Part shown: positions 1 to 6,998 of the stretch, one piece after another
Layout: every line of letters begins with the position of its first letter
Numbering within the stretch: position 1 is the stretch's first letter
Source of the DNA: Dehalococcoidales bacterium
GTDB taxonomy: Bacteria; Chloroflexota; Dehalococcoidia; Dehalococcoidales; UBA3254
Direction of reading: 5' to 3'
DNA length: 18,889 bases
Assembly: GCA_028718465.1 (NCBI GenBank)
Contig: JAQULX010000011.1
Coordinates: 1-18,889 of the forward strand
Program-made: the position numbers and the translations under genes
Notes under the pieces: generated by a model
Databases searched by the model: none
What the model was told of the DNA's origin: nothing
Seen by the model: the letters and a program-made list of their open reading frames with translations, nothing else

Positions 1-26
1 GAAAGATTCCCCACGTAGATTTTCAT
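1..26 (-). CDS. RRM-type RNA-binding protein, N-terminal fragment
   Basis: Only the first eight codons and part of the ninth lie inside the window; the gene runs off the left edge. The visible peptide MKIYVGNL matches the RNP-2 beta strand that opens small bacterial single-RRM RNA-binding proteins. A strong ribosome-binding site (AGGAGG on the minus strand, 37-42) sits 10 bases before the ATG. The gene follows the DEAD-box helicase on the same strand with a gap of 36 bases, so the two are probably co-transcribed. Small RRM proteins are often cold-inducible RNA chaperones, which would fit a helicase partner. The family call rests on a very short stretch. Confidence 0.7.
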
Positions 27-62
27 AATCTTTACTCCTCCTGATTGATTTTGGCCCTTAGT

Positions 63-1313
63 TTAATTTGAGCCCGCTCGCTCTCTTTTAACGGGCCTTT
101 TTTGACCCGTTATTATTTCCTGACGCACTGCACGACCAGACCGTTTTGTTACCGGCCGAAATGAATGGTTCCGGCCGGGTCCGGGAGCCTGGGCGGAATA
201 ATCAAATCCAGGCAATTTTCGAGTTTCCAGAGGCTTTTTGAAAATACGCTCCAGTTCTTTAATCATAGCCTGATCTTCTCCGGTTACCAGGGTAAAAGCT
301 TCCCCGGTATTATTAATCCTTCCAGTCCGGCCGATACGGTGAGTATAGGCATCGGCAGTATCCGGCATATCGTAATTAATGACATGCGAAATACTCAAGA
401 CATCCAGCCCCCGAGCGGCGATATCCGTGGCTACCAGTATTTTCAGAGAACCGTCCCGAAAACCATCCAGGGCCGCCTGACGCTTATTCTGAGGCATATC
501 ACCCTGCAAGGAAGCTACTTTGTAGCCGGATTTCGCTAGTTGCTCAGCCAGCCTTTCCACCCGGTGCTTGGTGCGGGTGAACACGACTACCGATTTGGTA
601 TCGGTAGAACATAATATCTCCTTTAATAAGGCTGTTTTCAGGTGCGGCTGGACTGGAAATATAGCATGGGAAACACTCTCTACCGGAGCCGAATGCCCGA
701 TTTTAATTGTCAGAGGATCGTGCAGCACTTCCTGTACCAGCCGCCGGATATCTTCCGGCATGGTAGCTGAAAACAATAATGTTTGATGCGGGCTGGTGAT
801 GCATCTGACAATGTTCCGGATATCCGGCAGAAAGCCCATATCAAACATCCGGTCAGCCTCATCAATGATCAAGACCTCGATCCTGGATAAATCCACACTC
901 CCTTTCAGAAGATGGTCCAGCAGACGGCCCGGGCAGGCCACGATTATTTCCACTCCCTGGCGTAAAGCCCGGTTCTGCTGCTCCATGCTGACTCCACCGT
1001 AAATTGATGTGCAGCGCAGTCCGGTATAACGGGCTAATACATTGATAGTTTCACAGGTCTGTTCCGCCAGTTCCCGGGTAGGTGAGACTACCAGAGCCCC
1101 GACCTGGCCCCGCTTGCCGTTTATTAAACGATGCAGTGTCGGCAGCACGAAAGCCGCTGTTTTACCCGTCCCGGTTTGGGCCAGACCGATGATATCCCGA
1201 CCTTCCATGATCGGAGGAATAGACTTTATCTGTATCGGCGTGGGATTGGTATAACCCTGAGCCCGCACGCCGGACATTATTTTAGGACTAAGATTAAAAG
1301 ATTCGAAATTCAT
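63..1313 (-). CDS. DEAD-box ATP-dependent RNA helicase (RhlE-like)
   Basis: ATP-dependent RNA helicase of superfamily 2 with every core motif: Q motif (GYTNPTPIQ, about residues 20-28), Walker A AQTGTGKT (45-52), PTRELAEQ (79-86), DEAD (151-154), SAT (182-184), ARGLD (300-304) and HRIGRTGR (325-332). A basic tail of about 50 residues follows the second RecA domain, as in RhlE/CsdA-like enzymes, and probably adds RNA affinity. Length is 416 aa. I chose the ATG at 1313 over the in-frame start eight codons upstream because AAGGAG (1318-1323) lies four bases before it and the MNFESF opening is the usual family start. It leads into the RRM gene at the left edge. A role in ribosome assembly or mRNA decay at low temperature is typical of the family but not shown here. 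Confidence 0.95.
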   Translation of the reverse strand: MNFESFNLSPKIMSGVRAQGYTNPTPIQIKSIPPIMEGRDIIGLAQTGTGKTAAFVLPTLHRLINGKRGQVGALVVSPTRELAEQTCETINVLARYTGLRCTSIYGGVSMEQQNRALRQGVEIIVACPGRLLDHLLKGSVDLSRIEVLIIDEADRMFDMGFLPDIRNIVRCITSPHQTLLFSATMPEDIRRLVQEVLHDPLTIKIGHSAPVESVSHAIFPVQPHLKTALLKEILCSTDTKSVVVFTRTKHRVERLAEQLAKSGYKVASLQGDMPQNKRQAALDGFRDGSLKILVATDIAARGLDVLSISHVINYDMPDTADAYTHRIGRTGRINNTGEAFTLVTGEDQAMIKELERIFKKPLETRKLPGFDYSAQAPGPGRNHSFRPVTKRSGRAVRQEIITGQKRPVKRERAGSN

Positions 1314-1413
1314 TAAACTCCTTGGTATATTTTTCAATATTATTTTCTGTTGATTTATTTTAAAAATTGGACAGACTACCAGTATCTAGCCTGCCGTTTG
1401 AGAAAAACTGTTT

Positions 1414-1734
1414 TTACCGACTTGCTTTAATAGCATAATAACATTCCCGGCAGTATACCGGCCGACCGTCCTTAGGTTCGAACGGCACTTGGGTATTCTT
1501 GCCGCACTGGGCGCAGGTAGCGGGGAACATCTGGCGTTCTGATTTAAAACCAGGCTGCGGGCTCTTCAAGTTACTGCTTTTCATCTGGCGATCCTTTCGA
1601 GCTTGACGGCAGGAAGGACAGCGCTTAGGAACATTGAAATGACCTTTGGCCTGATAAGCCAGTTGCTCTTCCATTGTAAAAGTAAAAGTAACGCCACAAT
1701 CAAAGCAGTTAATGGACTTTTCTTGCAGACTCAT
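1414..1734 (-). CDS. Zinc-ribbon protein with CxxC-x17-CxxC domain (copy A)
   Basis: A 106 aa protein with eight cysteines forming two zinc ribbons. The N-terminal ribbon pairs C10/C13 with C39/C42 around the core FTFTMEEQ and matches the probable zinc-ribbon family of bacterial cytosolic proteins. The C-terminal ribbon pairs C74/C77 with C95/C98, exactly the CxxC-x17-CxxC domain (CGKxTQVPFxPxxGxPVYC). Both probably bind structural zinc; the function is unknown, and nucleic-acid or protein binding is only a guess. The start is fixed by AGGAGGT (1742-1748) seven bases upstream. A clear paralog with identical cysteine spacing lies at 3970-4281, and each copy faces away from a small WKC/CKYC protein. 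Confidence 0.88.
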   Translation of the reverse strand: MSLQEKSINCFDCGVTFTFTMEEQLAYQAKGHFNVPKRCPSCRQARKDRQMKSSNLKSPQPGFKSERQMFPATCAQCGKNTQVPFEPKDGRPVYCRECYYAIKASR

Positions 1735-2253
1735 AGAATGACCTCCTCATTATGTATTTAGTTTGAGTTTGGCCATTCAACACCAGAGGAAATCTTTTGG
1801 AAGAATTTACGCAGTATTTAATAACCTAACCTAAAACCTCACTTTTACAATATACCATTAATGAGCCATTTGCAAATACAGGCTCATTCCGTCGGATACC
1901 TTAGGAGAATTTAAATAGGATGTATCGATTATTTGTAAACCGCTGGATATCAGAGTACAGTTAAAGAGTAGTTCCCGTTTAAGTATTCACTCAAATATTA
2001 ATACTTCTCAATCTACTTGAGCCTAAGGTGTGACCGGAATTCAGGCGAAAATATCCGCCAGAGCCATCCGGAAGCATTTAATATAACGCGTCCCGGTCTG
2101 TAACAGCATATATTCTTGATATTCGGTTAATTTGGTCAGGCACATCAAGTATATTCCCATATCCTTCAGGTAAACCAGAATATTGTATGTCTATTTAGTA
2201 TCGGGATTGTTTTAGTTTTTCAGAATGAGGAGGGGCGTGTGGGGCAAAGGTCA
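1735..2253. other. Long intergenic region of divergent module, copy A
   Basis: About 520 bases between two divergent genes without a convincing ORF. The part at 1868-1977 has a recognisable counterpart in the other module copy (about 4411-4522), described separately. The remainder is AT-rich. I expect promoters for both flanking genes here but could not fix a -35/-10 pair with confidence. Confidence 0.6.
1868..1977. repeat. Conserved non-coding element, copy A
   Basis: This stretch aligns with about 4411-4522. Shared blocks are TTGCAAAT (1870-1877 and 4413-4420), CTCAnTnCG just after it, and a block of roughly 45 bases beginning TATTTGTAAAC (1930 and 4475) with about 78% identity by hand count. 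TTGCAAAT lies 136 bases from the start of the adjacent zinc-ribbon gene in copy A and 132 bases in copy B. Mismatches in the main block do not follow a codon rhythm, and the open frames translate to unrelated peptides, so it is more likely a regulatory region or small RNA than a coding relic. Confidence 0.6.
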
Positions 2254-2460
2254 ATGAAAGTATCCAAGGATCAGGAATTCGTGGCGTCCGATAGATGGAA
2301 ATGCGATAGAAGCCCCAGCGGAGCTCACTACTGGCTAATTCAAAGTGGTCAGATGACCTGCAAGTATTGTGACTTCAGTAAGTCGGTAGACACCAATCGC
2401 TATGGATATACCAGGCCAGCGGCAAAGCAAGCAAAACAGAGATCATCCAGAACTATATAG
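2254..2460 (+). CDS. Small WKC/CKYC metal-site protein (copy A)
   Basis: A 68 aa protein of unknown function. The conserved core is WKC-x2-SPSGAHYW, a short spacer, then MTCKYC. C17, H25, C36 and C39 would make a four-ligand zinc site. The tail is basic and ends RSSRTI. A paralog at 4786-4962 shares the core nearly unchanged. I place the start at the ATG at 2254 because both copies begin MKVS there and the other copy has no in-frame equivalent upstream. The alternative is GTG at 2239, which has a better Shine-Dalgarno (AGGAGG, 2228-2233, 5-base spacing) and would add five residues. It is transcribed away from the zinc-ribbon gene at 1414-1734 and converges on the response regulator. Confidence 0.8.
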   Translation: MKVSKDQEFVASDRWKCDRSPSGAHYWLIQSGQMTCKYCDFSKSVDTNRYGYTRPAAKQAKQRSSRTI

Positions 2461-2480
2461 AGGAGCCTCTTTAAGCTTTC

Positions 2481-3161
2481 TCAATTAGTTCGTCTTTCCT
2501 CATTCCCGGTTAATTCATCTAAAACCAGCCAGCCTTCTTTTAAGGCTCTGATAATTGCTTCAGTGCGGGAACTCACCTGTAACTTGCGGAAAATATTAAC
2601 CAGATGAGTCTGAACGGTGCGTTCACTAATGCCAAGCTGGTTGCCAATTTCCTTATTGCTCTTGCCCTGGGTTACCAGGTTAAGCACCTGCAACTCTCGG
2701 GGATGTAATTCCTGCTCCTGTCTCATCCCGGCTTTGCCGGATGCCAGATTTAAGAGGATCTTTCCAGTAACATTGAGTTCAAAAACACTGCCTCCAGCAT
2801 GGACCATGCGAATAGCGTGGATAATTTTTGCGATAGTAGAATCTTTCATCAAATACCCTGCCGCTCCAACTCTTAAGGAATCCAGCACATATATAGGGTA
2901 GTTATAGGCGCTAACCATCAGAATAGCTGTATCCGGAGAGAGTTTCCCAATCTGTTTAGCGGTCTCAATTCCGCTCAGCCCGGGCATTGATATATCCATT
3001 ACGGCCACATCCGGTAGCAAACTTTTCGCAGACTCCATGGCCTGCAAACCGTTTCCCAGCGTGGCAATTACTTCAATATCAATCTCTTCGCTTAATAACC
3101 GGGTCAGACCTTCGCGAAATGTGGGATGATCATCGGTAACCATTACTCGAATTTTTTTCAT
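2481..3161 (-). CDS. NarL/FixJ-family response regulator (orphan)
   Basis: A two-domain response regulator of 226 aa. The receiver domain (about 1-120) has the acidic pair D10-D11, the phospho-acceptor D56 in VAVMDISMPG, the Ser switch residue in MVSAYNY, and the conserved Lys in YLMKDS. A LuxR-type helix-turn-helix follows (about 160-215: HPRELQVLNLV, SNKEIGNQLGISERTVQTHL). It should act as a phosphorylation-controlled DNA-binding regulator. No histidine kinase gene is present in the window, so its partner is elsewhere. I chose the ATG at 3161 because the receiver fold starts there (MKKIRVMVTDD) and GGGAG lies three bases upstream; two upstream in-frame ATGs are possible. It sits between the two copies of the zinc-miniprotein module. 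Confidence 0.93.
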   Translation of the reverse strand: MKKIRVMVTDDHPTFREGLTRLLSEEIDIEVIATLGNGLQAMESAKSLLPDVAVMDISMPGLSGIETAKQIGKLSPDTAILMVSAYNYPIYVLDSLRVGAAGYLMKDSTIAKIIHAIRMVHAGGSVFELNVTGKILLNLASGKAGMRQEQELHPRELQVLNLVTQGKSNKEIGNQLGISERTVQTHLVNIFRKLQVSSRTEAIIRALKEGWLVLDELTGNEERRTN

Positions 3162-3397
3162 TTGCTCCCAAACGCCGTACATCCGTACTCTCTTATCATA
3201 CACCATAATTCGTAATAAAGTTGTATTGGAATAGTATCGAGGTTATATTACTACGCCTGAGAGACGAAGCGGTTCCTTGTTGCCGAAAGCTATCGGAGAT
3301 TGATACTACATATCCGGCAATTATTATAAACCACCCTGTCGTTCCTCATATTCAATTCCCGCTCGTTCCTGTAGTAGTTACTTTATTATCAGGCCGT

Positions 3398-3643
3398 CTA
3401 AGGAGAAATAACTTCCCCTCCAGCGCTTCTCCACGCGCTGCTTTCCCATGACCAGAGGGGCTGGCTGCACCTGGGACAGATAATTTGCAGAGTATTTTTG
3501 AAACCTTGCGTTTGTCCTCTAATGAGTCTCTGACATTTAGTACAGTAGGTTTTTTTGATAGGCAATCTTATTAATGGGCCGCTTTTTCCAGTAAAGTCCG
3601 CCTTGTTAGTATTATTGGTTTTTACATATTCGTGTGGTCTCAT
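3398..3643 (-). CDS. Small zinc-ribbon protein, 81 aa
   Basis: An 81 aa protein of unknown function with one zinc ribbon: C34/C37 in TYCTKCQRL and C56/C59 in IICPRCSQPLW. The N-terminal 30 residues are polar and probably disordered, and the C-terminal tail is rich in Ser, Trp and Gly. It is not a close paralog of the eight-cysteine proteins on either side. An excellent ribosome-binding site (AAGGAG, 3651-3656, seven bases before the ATG) makes it a real gene. A 34-codon basic ORF lies 37 bases upstream on the same strand and could form a two-gene unit with it. Confidence 0.78.
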   Translation of the reverse strand: MRPHEYVKTNNTNKADFTGKSGPLIRLPIKKTYCTKCQRLIRGQTQGFKNTLQIICPRCSQPLWSWESSAWRSAGGEVISP

Positions 3644-3680
3644 TATAACTCTCCTTTTTAACCCCTAAATAGTCCCGGGT

Positions 3681-3785
3681 CTAGTATTTCCTGGCTCTTA
3701 GAGATCTTTTTAGTCTCTTATGTCTGGCTACCTTCTGTCCTTTAGTAAGTTGTGAACCTCTCTTAAATTTTTTTAATGTCGGCAT
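3681..3785 (-). CDS. Putative very small basic protein, 34 aa
   Basis: An ORF of 34 codons starting MPTLKKFKRGS and ending LRARKY, with 14 Lys or Arg residues. A purine-rich site (GGGGG, 3798-3802) lies 12 bases before the ATG, a long but possible spacing. Tiny basic proteins of this kind can be ribosome-associated or nucleic-acid binding, but I do not recognise the family. Its place directly upstream of the 81 aa zinc-ribbon gene on the same strand supports it. ORFs of this length also occur by chance, so the call is tentative. Confidence 0.4.
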   Translation of the reverse strand: MPTLKKFKRGSQLTKGQKVARHKRLKRSLRARKY

Positions 3786-3969
3786 TCTGTATCTATACCC
3801 CCTGCATTTATTGGCTGATCTATTTAGTCGAGGGATGGGTATCGATTACTTCAATTTCTTGTTTACACATTGGCCGGAGATTCTGCGAAAATGGCGAGGA
3901 AAAACCAGTGATTACCCGGGCCAGGTTGGTATTATACAGATAAAGTATACCTGATGTTGGCTTGAGGTA

Positions 3970-4281
3970 CTATCTACCTGCCCTGCTTTTTATAAAGCAA
4001 TTACTGCAATAGACTGGCTCGCCTTTACGGGGCTGAAATGGTACCTGGGTCACTTTACCACATTGAGTACAGGTTACCTGAAATACCTGTCGGCGCGAGA
4101 GAAAATCCTCACTGGCATTCTCATTTGTGACATGCCTGGTTTTTTTAGCAAGACGGCACGCGGGACAACGACATGGCGCGTTGGGGAAACCTCGAGAAGC
4201 GTGGAACTCTTGCTCGGCAACCGAAAAAGTGAAGGTTTTCCGACAATCGATGCATTGAAGTAATTTTTCTGCAAAGGCCAT
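3970..4281 (-). CDS. Zinc-ribbon protein with CxxC-x17-CxxC domain (copy B)
   Basis: Paralog of the protein at 1414-1734: 103 aa with the same eight cysteines at C10/C13, C39/C42 and the downstream CxxC-x17-CxxC pair (CTQCGKVTQVPF, EPVYCSNC). The core FTFSVAEQ replaces FTFTMEEQ. The Gly usually found after the first CxxC is Arg here, and an extra Cys occurs at 37. I take the ATG at 4281 (MAFAEK) as the start, with GGGGGTG about seven bases upstream. A GTG at 4290 would add three residues but falls inside that ribosome-binding site. Function is unknown; structural zinc binding is very likely. It faces away from the WKC/CKYC protein at 4786, as copy A does. Confidence 0.85.
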   Translation of the reverse strand: MAFAEKLLQCIDCRKTFTFSVAEQEFHASRGFPNAPCRCPACRLAKKTRHVTNENASEDFLSRRQVFQVTCTQCGKVTQVPFQPRKGEPVYCSNCFIKSRAGR

Positions 4282-4785
4282 TGAATGCACCCCCGTATAT
4301 TATTTGGCTCAACTTGGGGTCATCCAATGCTTTTGCGGTATATTTTAAAACACTCAGTACGAGATAAACCTAAATCAAACCACTCTGTAACGGTACTCTC
4401 TAAATGCATAGATTGCAAATGCTATCTCAATACGGCTTATATCGGAAACCCCTAAAAAAACTTAAAATAGCTCGTATTTGTAAACTGCGGAATAACAGTG
4501 TAGAGTTATAGAGTGATTTCCAGTGAGATTGTCTTGTGATCTTTGATGTTACTACCCCATTTACGCCCTGATGGCTTCAGGTGAATAGACAATACACAAG
4601 GAAATAATCGCCAGCTCAAAGTAATTCCTCACAAGATGGGATCGTACCTGTTTCTGATATCCTTCCGGTGCAGCCAGATATGCCAGCCATCACTCAAGCC
4701 GTTTGGATAGCCCGGTACATCTCCCAGGGTTATATTGAATGAAAGAATCGCGGAGAGAGATGATGAATGTGGGATATATAGTTCA
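4282..4785. other. Long intergenic region of divergent module, copy B
   Basis: About 504 bases between divergent genes, nearly the same length as the 519 bases in copy A. It carries the counterpart of the conserved element. The rest shows only weak similarity to copy A. Small ORFs here on both strands have no ribosome-binding site or recognisable product. Confidence 0.55.
4411..4522. repeat. Conserved non-coding element, copy B
   Basis: Counterpart of 1868-1977. TTGCAAAT (4413-4420) and the TATTTGTAAAC block (from 4475) are 62 bases apart here and 60 bases apart in copy A. An insertion-like A-rich run (4453-4468) lies between them. The element has kept its order and orientation relative to the zinc-ribbon gene. 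Confidence 0.6.
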
Positions 4786-4962
4786 ATGAAAGTATCCGAG
4801 CACAGGGAGTATATTGACTCCAACCGCTGGAAATGTAATCAAAGTCCAAGTGGAGCCCATTATTGGATTATCCACAGCCAGAAAATGACCTGTAAATATT
4901 GCCACTATTGCAAACAGATAAATACCACCGGGGCTGGATGCCCTAATCCGGAAACCAAGTAA
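4786..4962 (+). CDS. Small WKC/CKYC metal-site protein (copy B)
   Basis: A 58 aa paralog of the protein at 2254-2460. It keeps MKVS at the start, RWKC (C17), SPSGAHYW (H25) and MTCKYC (C36/C39), and adds H40 and C42 as further possible ligands. The C-terminus is shorter and not basic, unlike copy A. Selection therefore seems to act on the C-H-C-C core. The upstream in-frame ATG at 4735 would add 17 residues not shared with copy A, so I start at 4786. No strong ribosome-binding site precedes it. A nine-codon ORF (ATG at 4761) ends with its TGA overlapping this ATG, so coupled translation is possible. Function unknown. Confidence 0.75.
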   Translation: MKVSEHREYIDSNRWKCNQSPSGAHYWIIHSQKMTCKYCHYCKQINTTGAGCPNPETK

Positions 4963-5053
4963 GTAGCTCGGTAATCTACCTGAGCCCCCACGGATATGAA
5001 CCTTGAACCATATCGATAACAATGACACACAGGAAAGCATTGGGAGATTGCGA

Positions 5054-5296
5054 ATGGAACAGTCAGGACGAGAAGCCGCAGAACGGGAAATTATTAGAGC
5101 TATTACGGCGGATGAGCAAGCAAATACTTTTTACTACCAGGTAATAAAGCGTTTCGTCTCCGGAGGACCGGCTAACCCCAAAGGCAAGTTCGGCGCCTAC
5201 GGACTGAAAGAGATTGATGCCGCCTGGCTTAAACTCAATGATACTGGCAAGAAGCTCCGCAGGGCTTACATGAAGCTTTACAGCGCTTCTCTATAG
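5054..5296 (+). CDS. Hypothetical protein, 80 aa
   Basis: I do not recognise this family. The 80 aa product starts MEQSGREAAEREI, is probably mostly helical, and has a central Gly-rich turn (SGGPANPKGKFGAYG) and a basic C-terminal helix (LRRAYMKLY). It has no cysteines and no membrane segment, so it differs from its zinc-ribbon neighbours. I chose the ATG at 5054 because GGGAG (5042-5046) lies seven bases before it; an upstream TTG at 5003 gives a longer but less convincing start. It follows the WKC/CKYC gene on the same strand after about 90 bases and may be co-transcribed with it. Confidence 0.65.
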   Translation: MEQSGREAAEREIIRAITADEQANTFYYQVIKRFVSGGPANPKGKFGAYGLKEIDAAWLKLNDTGKKLRRAYMKLYSASL

Positions 5297-5400
5297 TACC
5301 TTTAAAATGAATAGCTGTCACTCTTTATTAAGTCTTTATATCTATCAGGGGTGAACTCGGCCGCGATTCCGGATAAAATCTATATTATAGGATGTTAAAT

Positions 5401-6942
5401 ATGCGCATCGGAATCCTGGAACTCATGAGTGCCGGCAAGACCCGTAATTGGGGCCATACAGCATATAATTTTCTGGTTACCAAGCAGTACGCCAGTATTA
5501 TGCCGCAAGCGGTCAGCGTCTGGTGCCGCAATCTGGGACATCAGGTCTTTTATGCCACCTATTATGGTAATCGGGACCCCAAAAAGCTGCTGCCCCAAGA
5601 CCTGGATGTGGTTTTTATCTCAACATATACTCAAGCCAGCGCTCTGGCTTATGCCCTGGCCAAACTGTATCGTCTGGAGAAAACCCTGACAGTTATCGGC
5701 GGTCCTCATGCCAAACAATTCCCGGAAGATTGCTTGCGTTTCTTTGACATCGTAGTAGGTGATTGTGACAGGACGCTGATAACTGAGATTTTAAGGGATA
5801 AACCCCGGGCCCAGATCCTCACCAGTGGGCGGCCTCTGAATAATATTCCCGGCGTCGAGAAACGGATGCCGGAAATCCGCGCCTCAACTTTTCTGAGAGG
5901 TAAGCCTTTTCCTTTCACTTCCATCCCCATAATAACCAGCACTGGCTGTCCTAATTCTTGTGATTTCTGTATTGATTGGAATAATCCCTATACCCTTTTA
6001 CCTTTGGACCAACTGGAAGCCGACATGCGATTTATCTTTCAACATTTCCCCAGGGTGATCATCGGTTTGCATGACCCTAACTTCGCGGTAAAATTCGAGC
6101 AGGTCTTTAACGTACTGGAAAATATACCCCTCCGGAAAAGAAATACCTATATCATGGAGGCTTCACTGGCTGTCTTGAGAGGCGCCAGATTGAAGCGATT
6201 GAAAGGCCTGGGAAATTTCTATATTATTCCCGGCATCGAGTCCTGGGAGTCTTATTCCAGCAAGGTGGGAGTTGGACCGGTAATATCCCCTCGTGTAAAA
6301 TTGAACCAGGTAATTGAGCAGCTTAATAATATTCGCCCCTTTGTAAGCGGAATACAAGCCAATTTCATCTTTGGCCTGGATGCGGATAGCGGAGATGAAC
6401 CGGTGGAACTGACACGGGAATTCGCCTCACGGGCTCCGTTCGTGATGCCGAATTTTAATATCCCGGTCCCTTTCGGCAATACCCCGCTCTATGACAAATA
6501 CCGGAATGAAAACCGTATTCTGACTGCGATGCCGTTTACTTTTTATTACATGCCGTATCTGGTATTCAGGTTAAAAAATTACGACGTGGCGACTTATTAT
6601 AAAAAGCTCATCGAGCTCATTTCTTTCGTCTCCAGCGGAGACATGCTGCTGCAAAGATTGAAGAGTTCTCCTTCCCCGTTTCCGTCTGGATACAATCTGG
6701 TAAAAACTCTGGGCAACCGGCAAATGATCAGAAAATTAAGTGAGATTGTAAAGATGATAGAAACTGATTCGCAGTTTAGGGCGTTTCATGAGCATGAGAC
6801 TGAAGTGCTGCCAGAATTTTATCATCGTCAGTATGAGAATTTACTGGGACCTTATGCCAGTCTGATTTCCAGGGAAGAGAGGAAACCGATTCTAGCCGGG
6901 CCGAAAACGAAAGAAACGGCCAATTCCGCGATTAGCGTCTAA
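5401..6942 (+). CDS. Radical SAM protein with B12-binding-like N-terminal domain
   Basis: A 513 aa radical SAM enzyme. The N-terminal part (about 1-135) looks like a cobalamin-binding Rossmann domain (FISTYTQASALAYALAKL, VIGGPHAKQFPED), but I see no DxHxxG motif, so the usual lower axial cobalt ligand is missing. The cluster motif C183-x3-C187-x2-C190 (GCPNSCDFCIDW) should bind a [4Fe-4S] cluster and SAM. The barrel continues with GLHDPNF and a PGIESW segment. The 120-residue C-terminus is unassigned. The ATG at 5401 is preferred; AGGA (5389-5392) precedes it, and the upstream ATG at 5392 overlaps that site. The reaction is unknown. A short coiled-coil gene follows after about 56 bases. Confidence 0.88.
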   Translation: MRIGILELMSAGKTRNWGHTAYNFLVTKQYASIMPQAVSVWCRNLGHQVFYATYYGNRDPKKLLPQDLDVVFISTYTQASALAYALAKLYRLEKTLTVIGGPHAKQFPEDCLRFFDIVVGDCDRTLITEILRDKPRAQILTSGRPLNNIPGVEKRMPEIRASTFLRGKPFPFTSIPIITSTGCPNSCDFCIDWNNPYTLLPLDQLEADMRFIFQHFPRVIIGLHDPNFAVKFEQVFNVLENIPLRKRNTYIMEASLAVLRGARLKRLKGLGNFYIIPGIESWESYSSKVGVGPVISPRVKLNQVIEQLNNIRPFVSGIQANFIFGLDADSGDEPVELTREFASRAPFVMPNFNIPVPFGNTPLYDKYRNENRILTAMPFTFYYMPYLVFRLKNYDVATYYKKLIELISFVSSGDMLLQRLKSSPSPFPSGYNLVKTLGNRQMIRKLSEIVKMIETDSQFRAFHEHETEVLPEFYHRQYENLLGPYASLISREERKPILAGPKTKETANSAISV

Positions 6943-6998
6943 TATCCTGAAATCGGCGCTTGAAAATATTTGCATTAGGGTAACAAGTGGAGCAGAAA

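Noticed and set aside
165..1316. Several plus-strand ORFs across the helicase gene
   Set aside because: They are antisense shadows of the helicase and have no motif of their own.
4063..4327. ORFs on both strands overlapping zinc-ribbon copy B
   Set aside because: They are shadows; the cysteine pattern of the 3970-4281 frame is decisive.
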